64,000 nt of DNA, from the NCBI RefSeq assembly GCF_019049245.1, contig NZ_JAGMUK010000015.1, positions 1 to 64,000 on the forward strand. Direction: 5' to 3'. Under the pieces are notes generated by a model that made no database searches, had not been told where the DNA came from, and saw nothing but the letters and a program-made list of their open reading frames with translations. Position numbers and translations under genes: made by a program. Numbering within the stretch: position 1 is the first letter of the stretch; each line of letters opens with the position of its first letter. Positions 56,693-64,000 of this stretch are shown here, in pieces. This DNA is from Streptomyces sp. AC555_RSS877. GTDB taxonomy: Bacteria; Actinomycetota; Actinomycetes; Streptomycetales; Streptomycetaceae.

Positions 56693-57481
56693 ATGGTCGA
56701 GATCGACACCACCAAGCCCCACCCGGCGCGCATGTACGACTGGTACCTCGGCGGCAAGGACAACTATCCCGTCGACGAGGCCACGGGCCGGCAGATGTTC
56801 ACCCTCGACCCGCGTGTTCCGGTGATGGCACGAGTCAACCGGGCGTTCATGCACCGGTCCACGCGCTGGCTCGCCGAACACGGCGTACGCCAGTTCCTGG
56901 ACATCGGCACCGGCATTCCCACCGAGCCGAACCTCCACCGGATCGCCCAGCGCGTGGTGCCCGACGCACGCGTCGTCTACTGCGACAACGACCCGATCGT
57001 CCTCACCCAAGCGGCGGCCCTGCTGCGCGGCACGGACGAGGGGGTGACCAGGTACCTCCAGGCCGACGTGCGGGATCCCGACGCCATCCTCGAAGGCGCC
57101 GGGAAGATCCTGGACTTCAGCCGGCCCGTCGCCCTCTCGCTCATCGCGCTGCTGCACTTCGTCTCCGACGAGGACGGCGCGCACGAGCTGGTCGGCCGGC
57201 TGCTGTCCGAACTGCCCTCCGGCAGCTATCTGGTGGTCAGCCACGCGACCGCCGACTTCACGCCCGAGGAGTCGAAGGCGGCCACGGAAAAGCTCAAGAC
57301 CGCCGGCGTCACGCTGGCGCTGCGCTCCCGTGCGGAGTTCAGCCGCTTCTTCGACGGCCTCGAACTCGTCGAGCCGGGCGTCGAGGTGCCACAGCTGTGG
57401 CATCCCGAGCTGGGGGAGCCGGTCCCTGGGCAGGACGACGGGGTCATTCCCGGGTACGGGGCGGTGGGGCGCAAACCCTGA
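56693..57481 (+). CDS. DUF574-type SAM-dependent methyltransferase
   Basis: A 262-aa protein of the DUF574/Methyltransf_19 family: ARMYDWYLGGKDNYPVDEAT near the N terminus and the SAM site FLDIGTGIPTEPNLHRIAQ, then RVVYCDNDPIVLTQA. This large Streptomyces family has unknown substrates. ATG at 56693. The 92 bp upstream are unusually AT-rich for the genome, and probably hold its promoter. It is frequently linked to XRE/DUF397 genes. Confidence 0.92.
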   Translation: MVEIDTTKPHPARMYDWYLGGKDNYPVDEATGRQMFTLDPRVPVMARVNRAFMHRSTRWLAEHGVRQFLDIGTGIPTEPNLHRIAQRVVPDARVVYCDNDPIVLTQAAALLRGTDEGVTRYLQADVRDPDAILEGAGKILDFSRPVALSLIALLHFVSDEDGAHELVGRLLSELPSGSYLVVSHATADFTPEESKAATEKLKTAGVTLALRSRAEFSRFFDGLELVEPGVEVPQLWHPELGEPVPGQDDGVIPGYGAVGRKP

Positions 57482-57507
57482 CCGCGGGTCTCTCGCGACC
57501 CCAGCCC

Positions 57508-58161
57508 TTACAGCGAGGCCCGGATCCGGCGGGGCGCGTCCACGAGACGGCTCACCATGACCACCGGAAGCGGCGGCTGATCCGCCTTGCTGGCACTGAG
57601 GTTCAGCCCGTAGTAGATCTGCTCGATCGACGGCGGTCCGACCGCGAGGTTGCGCCGGACCGCCGTCGCGGACGACTGTTCCCGGTCTGCACGAGATATC
57701 CCCGGGGCCGGGTTGAGCAGCGCGAGCCAAGGATGGGGTGGTCTGGCGGCGCCGACCAGGCGCAGGTCGGCGGCGGCCCGTCCGCCGACCGTCGTGACCA
57801 CCGGCACCGTCCGCAGCAGCCTGCGCGGCGCGCTGCCCGCGATGTCGAGCGCGGTGGCGAGCCCTCGGGCCATCGGCGCCACCCACAGGTCCTCCTCCAG
57901 CGGCTGAAGCTGCTCCGGCAGCGTCTCCGCGACCGGACCGGGCTGGGCCGCCGCGCATGTCACCGCCCCCTCCGATCGGGATCACGAAGCCGGGGAGCAC
58001 CGGCAGTCCGGCGCGGGCCGCGCGGGCGAGGTTCGCGGCCTTGGATCCCGCAAGCAAAGGGAGTGCGGCGCCGGGCCGGTCCAGCGCGACGGCGGCCGGG
58101 AGGTCGGCCTCGAACAGGTCGGCACGCCCCTACCCCCGGACCCCTCGTCGAGTGTCGTCAT
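57508..58161 (-). pseudogene. Remnant of a PEP/pyruvate-binding-domain protein
   Basis: From ATG at 58161 the first residues MTTLDEGSGGRG are followed by a frameshift; the next frame gives DLFEADLPAAVALDRPGAAL and LAGSKAANLARAARAGLPVL, the start of a pyruvate phosphate dikinase N-terminal domain. At about 57965 sequence jumps to a different frame and to an internal segment PGPVAETLPEQLQPLEEDLW and LDIAGSAPRRLLRTVPVVTT. The last 60 residues do not fit the family. Two or more frameshifts and large internal deletions show it is dead. Confidence 0.72.
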
Positions 58162-58485
58162 GAGCACCCTCCAGGACCGACCGCCAACAGGAGGGACGCG
58201 CTGGGTGGCCCTGCGCCTGACGGCGGAACGAAGGATGGGACGGGCCGCCGCCGACCGGGAATCCGGATACCTCGACAGCACGCCACCTGTCCCGATGATC
58301 CCACCGCAGCTGTGGTCCGTGCAGCCCGTAAGCACACTCTTCGGGCAATGGAGAGGAAGGTGGAGAGGAGATCGGTGCAGTGGTACGACGGCCCCAGCGC
58401 GGCTCCTCCGTGGGCAGCAGCGGACGGCTCCTCCGCGGACAGGACACCGCACGGTGCCGCTCGTCCGAGGGCGGGAATCCCAGGC
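58162..58485. other. Intergenic region without a recognised gene
   Basis: About 320 bp between the pseudogene start and the end of the MocR gene. I see no protein with convincing codon use, no RNA gene and no strong repeat. Confidence 0.5.
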
Positions 58486-59919
58486 CTACTCGCCCGGCGG
58501 CAGCACGCCGCACAGCGCCTCCAGCGCCGCCTCGTACGCGTGTTCCGAGGGCGTCGCGTACCCCACGACCAGGCCGTCGCGGGCCGCCATGGCGGTGTCC
58601 GGGTGCCGGAACCCGGCGAGGCCGTCCAGGGCGACGCCCTGCCAGGCGGCGGCCTTGACGGTGGAGCGCTCGGTGCCGGGCGGCAGCCGCAGCACGGCGT
58701 GCAATCCGGCCGCGACACCGGTGACCTCGACGTGCGGCGCGTGAACGGCGAGCGCCGCGGCGAGCCGGTCCCGGCGGCTCCGGTACCGCTGCCGCATCCG
58801 CCGCACATGGCGGTCGTACGATCCACCGGAGACGAAGTCGGCAAGGCTCAGCTGGTCCAGGACGCTCACCCAGGCCTCCCGCTCGCCCTTGGCCGCGAGG
58901 ACGCCGTCGACGTACCGCTCCGGAAGGACCATCCACCCGAGCCGCAGCGCCGGGGACAGGCTCTTGCTGACCGAGCCGACGAAGATCACGCGCTCTGGGT
59001 CGAGCCCCTGGACGGCGCCGACCGGCTTGCGGTCGTAACGGAACTCCCCGTCGTAGTCGTCCTCGACGATCACGCCTCCACGCGCGCGTGCCCAGTCGAC
59101 GACGGCGGCCCGGCGCGCGGGATCCAGTGGCCCGCCGGTCGGGAACTGGTGCGCGGGCGTGAGCAGCACGGCCCGCTCCCGTCCCAGCCGCTCGACCTGC
59201 GCGCCGCGCTCGTCCAGGGGCAGCGGTACGGTCCGCACCCCGGCGGTGTCGAGAAGCTCCCGGTGGAATCCGAGCCCGTACGCCTCCACCGCCAGCGGTC
59301 CTCGCAGCACCCCGCCGCCCCCGCCCCTGTCCTGGCCGAACAACAGCCGCAGCGCGTGTGCGAAGCCGGAGCAGATCACGATGCGGCCCGGCTCGGTGCG
59401 TACGCCACGCGCGCGTGCCAGGTATTCGGTGAGCGCCTCTCGCAGTTCGACGCGGCCGGCGGGGTCGCCCGGCCCGAACACCTCGTTGGGCGCCTGCTGG
59501 AGGGCCCGCCGGTAGGAGGCGAGCCAGGCCGTGCGCGGGAACGACGACGCGTCCGGGGTGCCCTGGCGCAGGTCGTGCCGTGGTCCACGCGCGCGTGGAG
59601 GTGCCTTCCAGGGCACCCGCGCGGCGTGTCGCAGCGGTTCGGCACGCTCGGCGACCCGGGTGCCCGAGCCCTGCCGCGCGGTGAGCCATCCCTCCGCGAC
59701 GAGCTCCGCGTACGCGTCCGCCACCGTGTTCCGGGCGACGTTGAGGTCGGCGGCGAGTGAGCGGTACGGCGGCAGCCGAGTCCCGGGAGCGAGCCGTCCG
59801 CTGCGCACGGCCTCCCGCAACGCCCGGATCAGCGCCGCCCGCCGCCCGCCGGGGCCGGACAGCTCCAGATGCAGGTCGGCGCCGATACGCTCGGCGGAAT
59901 TGACCCACGATTCATCCAT
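58486..59919 (-). CDS. MocR/PdxR-type regulator (GntR-aminotransferase fusion)
   Basis: A 477-aa regulator. An N-terminal GntR-type winged HTH (ALREAVRSGRLAPGTRLPPYR, LAADLNVARNTVADAYAELV) is fused to a fold-type I aminotransferase-like domain (VIVEDDYDGEFRY; Schiff-base lysine in GSVSKSLSPALRLGWM). MocR proteins sense PLP or PLP adducts. The gene is divergent from an AhpD-like gene with only about 46 bp between starts, so it probably controls that gene. Confidence 0.93.
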   Translation of the reverse strand: MDESWVNSAERIGADLHLELSGPGGRRAALIRALREAVRSGRLAPGTRLPPYRSLAADLNVARNTVADAYAELVAEGWLTARQGSGTRVAERAEPLRHAARVPWKAPPRARGPRHDLRQGTPDASSFPRTAWLASYRRALQQAPNEVFGPGDPAGRVELREALTEYLARARGVRTEPGRIVICSGFAHALRLLFGQDRGGGGGVLRGPLAVEAYGLGFHRELLDTAGVRTVPLPLDERGAQVERLGRERAVLLTPAHQFPTGGPLDPARRAAVVDWARARGGVIVEDDYDGEFRYDRKPVGAVQGLDPERVIFVGSVSKSLSPALRLGWMVLPERYVDGVLAAKGEREAWVSVLDQLSLADFVSGGSYDRHVRRMRQRYRSRRDRLAAALAVHAPHVEVTGVAAGLHAVLRLPPGTERSTVKAAAWQGVALDGLAGFRHPDTAMAARDGLVVGYATPSEHAYEAALEALCGVLPPGE

Positions 59920-59965
59920 GGAAGTGCACCCTACAGCGGGTCTATCAGCTCGTAGGTTGATGCAC

Positions 59966-60544
59966 ATGACGACGAACACGATCGACACCCCGACCGCTGA
60001 CAGCACGACGGCTGACGTCACGGACACCGGCAACGCGACAGCTGACGCCACGACCGTCGGCTCCGCCGCCGCGGTGGCCCAGGCGAAGGCCCGGCGGTCC
60101 CGCCTGGACTTCGCGAAGTCCGCCCCGAAGGCCTTCCGCGCCCTCGTCGGCTTCGACGCCGCCGCCCGCGAGGGCCTTGACCCCGCCCTCGTCGAGCTGA
60201 TCCAGATCCGCGCCTCGCACCTCAACCACTGCGCGTACTGCCTGCACATGCACACGAACGACGCGCGCAAGGCCGGGGAGAGCGAGGACCGGCTGCACAT
60301 GGTCGCCGTGTGGCGCGAGGCCCGTCACTTCTACACCGAGAAGGAACAGGCAGCCCTCGCCCTCACGGAAGCGGTGACCCTGGTCGCCGACGGCGGAGTC
60401 CCCGACGACGTCTACGCCCGGGCCGCAGCCCACTTCGACGAGGACGAACTGGCCCACGTCCTCGCCCTCATCCTCACGATCAACACCTGGAACCGGGTGG
60501 CACTGTCCACGGGCAAGGTGGCGGGCACGGACGAGCGCCGCTAG
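59966..60544 (+). CDS. Carboxymuconolactone decarboxylase/AhpD-like protein
   Basis: A 192-aa protein. Residues 1-35 are rich in Thr, Ala and Asp and appear disordered. The AhpD-like core carries HLNHCAYCLHMHTNDARKAG, with C89 and C92 forming the redox CxxC and H96 nearby, followed by ALTEAVTLVADGGVPDDVYARA. These proteins are alkylhydroperoxidases. ATG at 59966 is chosen, with another at 59960. Probable target of the divergent MocR regulator. Confidence 0.88.
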   Translation: MTTNTIDTPTADSTTADVTDTGNATADATTVGSAAAVAQAKARRSRLDFAKSAPKAFRALVGFDAAAREGLDPALVELIQIRASHLNHCAYCLHMHTNDARKAGESEDRLHMVAVWREARHFYTEKEQAALALTEAVTLVADGGVPDDVYARAAAHFDEDELAHVLALILTINTWNRVALSTGKVAGTDERR

Positions 60545-60550
60545 GCGTTC

Positions 60551-60615
60551 GGGCTCTACACGACCAGTACGAGCTCTACACGACCAGTACGAGCTCTACA
60601 CGATCAGTTCGGGCT

Positions 60616-60626
<11 letters not shown>
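60551..60626. repeat. Four 20-bp tandem repeats
   Basis: Units of the type GAGCTCTACACGACCAGTAC begin at 60551, 60571, 60591 and 60611, the last one incomplete. They lie between the convergent AhpD-like and gltD genes, and the final unit includes the gltD stop codon and last codons. Confidence 0.88.
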
Positions 60627-62103
<1,477 letters not shown>

Positions 62104-62345
62104 GAGCGTCTTCCTTGCGTACGCGTGCGACGCTTGCGCGTCCGACGTGGCCGTGCGTCATCGAGCGGCACTCTTTCGGAACGCCTGCGGAATCTCCTGC
62201 GGAAGCCTTCGAACCCTCGTGCGAAACGCCGTCGGAGGCTCGCTCGATCCTCCTTCGGAGGTTCTCTCGGCCACGATACGTCCCCTCGCTCACTCGCGCA
62301 GAGCGTCGTACAGCGCCTTGTCGCCCGTCGATGGGGCGCCTGCCA
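62104..62345. other. Intergenic region between gltD and DUF1772
   Basis: About 240 bp. A minus-strand frame of 38 codons (62274-62158) has a good AGGGGA site before a GTG, but its third-position GC is low for this genome, so I do not call it. A TGATG overlap could start an 18-codon frame at 62346. Neither is supported. Confidence 0.4.
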
Positions 62346-62825
62346 TCAGGTGAGAGCCAGTACGTACGCGAGGGCCGCGGCGGCCGAGGCGACCGTGCGG
62401 ACGTGGTTCCACAGCGTCCACTCACGGACGTACGTCGGCCAGTACGCGGCCGCCTCCCGTGTGTCCGGATCCATCTTGGCCAGCGCGTCGTTGCGCGGCA
62501 CGTTCGCCACCATGGTCAGCCCGAACACGCCGAACAGGTACAGCCCGCTGCCCACCAGCAAGTCCACCGTCCCCTCGTCCGGCCACAGCACGAAGGTCAC
62601 CACCGCGATCACCGCGCACAGCACCGCCGACCCGGCGAACACGACCATGAAGGCCGGCCGCACCGCACTCACGTTGATCGCGTTCATCGCGGCGACCCCC
62701 TGTGCGGGCGGCAACGCGGCGAGCCCCCGCATCACGAACGTCGAGAACCCGCAGAAGACCCCGGCCACCAGCCCGGTCCCCAGGACACCCAGCACGGTCA
62801 GTGCGAAATACGGACCCTCGATCAT
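62346..62825 (-). CDS. DUF1772 family membrane protein
   Basis: A 159-aa membrane protein with four hydrophobic helices (ALTVLGVLGTGLVAGVFCG, PAFMVVFAGSAVLCAVIAVV, LYLFGVFGLTMVANVP, ALAYVLAL) and the family segment NVPRNDALAKMDP. DUF1772 function is unknown. ATG at 62825. Confidence 0.86.
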   Translation of the reverse strand: MIEGPYFALTVLGVLGTGLVAGVFCGFSTFVMRGLAALPPAQGVAAMNAINVSAVRPAFMVVFAGSAVLCAVIAVVTFVLWPDEGTVDLLVGSGLYLFGVFGLTMVANVPRNDALAKMDPDTREAAAYWPTYVREWTLWNHVRTVASAAAALAYVLALT

Positions 62826-62987
62826 CCCGACACCCACTCCCGCTCCCACATCCGGCCGGGCTTCAGCTCGGCACCGCCCGGCACCAACAGTCACCACAAG
62901 TGAATCCCCGCCCAGACCCACGAACCATGCCCGAACCGCGCGGGGGCATGCGCGAGCGTCCAGCGCTCCACCGGCGGTGCCCGCCCC

Positions 62988-63716
62988 TCAGCCGACCTCC
63001 GCCTCCGCCTCCGCTCCTGCCTCCGTTCCCGTCATCGCCTCCGCCCGCCACCCCCGCAGCACCGTCTCCACCCCCGCCGCGATCCGCCGTCGCGCCTCGT
63101 GCCGTGCCACCCCGCTCATCAGCAACTGGTCGTACGGCGTGTCCACATGCCGTACGGACGCCACGACGGCCGAGATCACCGCGCTGTCGGACAACGCGCG
63201 ACCCGCCGCGCTCCGCCCGACCCGTCCGCTGCCCCGTGCCGAGGCATGCTCGGCGATCGCCCGCGCCCGGGCTGCCGGGCACCCCGGGAAGAGCCGCCGT
63301 ATCTCCGCCGCGAAGGCGTCGGTGAACCGCATGTCCTGAGCCGTCCGCCACGCGGCGTCCCGCACCCGGCGTCTCCGACGTGCCTCCGCGTCCGCCAGAC
63401 AACGTCTCTCGGCCCGGGCGAGCCCCGCCTCCTCGACGAGGACGCCTTGCCGCTCGTAACGGCCCTTGCGCCGGTTGAACCGTACGACCACCGCCGACAA
63501 CGCACTCTCCTCCCGCGACCGGCGGGTGAGGGCCGTGTCGCCGCGCGGCAGGAACACCAGGTGCCCGAGATCCGCACAGTCGAGGCACCGCGGCGCACCG
63601 TCCTCCAGCACGAGCAGTGACAACGGCCCGCCGCGGCACTCCGAGCAGTGCCGTCTCCGCAACGGCTGGATGACGAGGAGCCCGTTCCCAGGCGGGGGAG
63701 TTGTGAGAGCTGCCAT
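62988..63716 (-). CDS. DUF2293 domain-containing protein
   Basis: A 242-aa protein. A four-cysteine zinc-ribbon-like region (HCSECRGG, RCLDCADLGH) at residues 24-53 leads into the DUF2293 domain at the C terminus (EIRRLFPGCPAARARAIAEH, GSGRVGRSAAGRAL, SVRHVDTPYDQLLMSGV). It may bind nucleic acid, but function is unknown. ATG at 63716 is the best start; the frame extends further up without similarity. Confidence 0.87.
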   Translation of the reverse strand: MAALTTPPPGNGLLVIQPLRRRHCSECRGGPLSLLVLEDGAPRCLDCADLGHLVFLPRGDTALTRRSREESALSAVVVRFNRRKGRYERQGVLVEEAGLARAERRCLADAEARRRRRVRDAAWRTAQDMRFTDAFAAEIRRLFPGCPAARARAIAEHASARGSGRVGRSAAGRALSDSAVISAVVASVRHVDTPYDQLLMSGVARHEARRRIAAGVETVLRGWRAEAMTGTEAGAEAEAEVG

Positions 63717-63902
63717 ACGGTCTTCATGCCCGCCGCCGACGTCCGGAACTACGCCCTCCGTGCCCGACTCCGCCTCGCCCGCGCCCGCATCCTCAGGACA
63801 AACCACCGACACCGGCGTCCGATGACCGCCCGTCCGCCCGTCCGGCCCGAGCAGGTTCGCGATCACCCCGACGGCGACCAGCCGCCGCGGGCCTGACGCA
63901 TC

Positions 63903-64000
63903 ATGGGCCGTGTGCGACTCGAAGCGATCACCTGGGACCGGCTCGGCGACCTCCTGGCCGAGCGACTGCTCGACCTGAAGCCGGCCGACGGCAGCCCCTG
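63903..64000 (+). CDS. Uridine kinase-like protein, 5' end (partial)
   Basis: The frame reads MGRVRLEAITWDRLGDLLAE and LLDLKPADGSP and leaves the window. This N terminus resembles Streptomyces uridine kinase-family proteins, whose P-loop would lie further on. Start is ATG 63903 or GTG 63912. Confidence 0.6.
   Translation, partial: MGRVRLEAITWDRLGDLLAERLLDLKPADGSP

Noticed and set aside
62158..62274. 38-codon minus-strand frame with a good ribosome-binding site
   Set aside because: Third-position GC is well below that of neighbours, and no similarity is recognised.
62290..62346. 18-codon frame coupled to DUF1772 by TGATG
   Set aside because: Too short to judge; no supporting evidence of translation.

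Overview
The window is a chromosomal segment of a Streptomyces-type high-GC actinomycete. The evidence is a strong G/C third-position bias, frequent GTG starts and 4-bp GTGA/ATGA gene overlaps, an ANTAR response regulator beside pyruvate kinase, DUF397/XRE regulators, an SPW_0924-type micro-protein, and the order pyk - PdtaR-like regulator - livKHMGF - polA - rpsA - coaE familiar from Streptomyces chromosomes. No plasmid, phage, rRNA operon or CRISPR array is visible.

Layout. 1-10.8 kb: the end of an unidentified gene, a receiver-only response regulator, aminopeptidase N, a coupled PLP decarboxylase/amine N-hydroxylase pair, the remnant of an SGNH hydrolase, a Tat-exported nucleotidase, a SIMPL protein and pyk. 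10.8-12.6 kb: a HTH-LAGLIDADG gene beside an unusual short-variable-loop tRNA with anticodon CAA, then a PdtaR-like ANTAR regulator. 12.6-18.4 kb: a branched-chain amino-acid ABC transporter (livK, then a hairpin, then livHMGF joined by 4-bp overlaps). 18.3-24.7 kb: a hairpin-rich non-coding stretch, a hotdog thioesterase, an FdhF/YdeP-type molybdopterin oxidoreductase and polA. 24.7-33.4 kb: a 36-bp tandem repeat array, a small conserved protein, DUF4184, a lytic transglycosylase behind a possible c-di-AMP riboswitch, an SPW_0924-like peptide, DUF3068, HrpB and a methyltransferase. 33.4-42.6 kb: rpsA with its promoter, leader and terminator, PAC2, coaE, TPR, DUF6343, DUF5596 acyltransferase, methyltransferase, DoxX, S4 protein, a family-5-like uracil-DNA glycosylase and a GntR regulator.

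42.6-53.9 kb: a GntR-controlled NCS1 permease/racemase operon with a perfect palindromic operator, GNAT/RidA, a decayed ORF, a nucleotidyltransferase, a FUSC transporter, an amidohydrolase, a frameshifted DUF899 gene, and a 62-aa protein tail-to-tail with an ABC exporter. 54.0-57.5 kb: a regulatory island (coupled HATPase and hypothetical protein, divergent from XRE-DUF397, then a DUF574 methyltransferase) with stacked inverted repeats in the divergent promoter. 57.5-64.0 kb: a PEP/pyruvate-binding-domain pseudogene, a MocR regulator divergent from an AhpD-like protein, an orphan gltD, DUF1772, DUF2293 and the start of a uridine-kinase-like gene.

Most of the window is vertically inherited core (pyk, polA, rpsA, coaE, liv). 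Accessory character concentrates at 3.5-6.5 kb, 10.8-11.8 kb, 24.7-25.1 kb and 51-58 kb, where pseudogenes, tandem repeats and regulatory islands are found. All calls come from reading the sequence and remembered family motifs; no database search was run.
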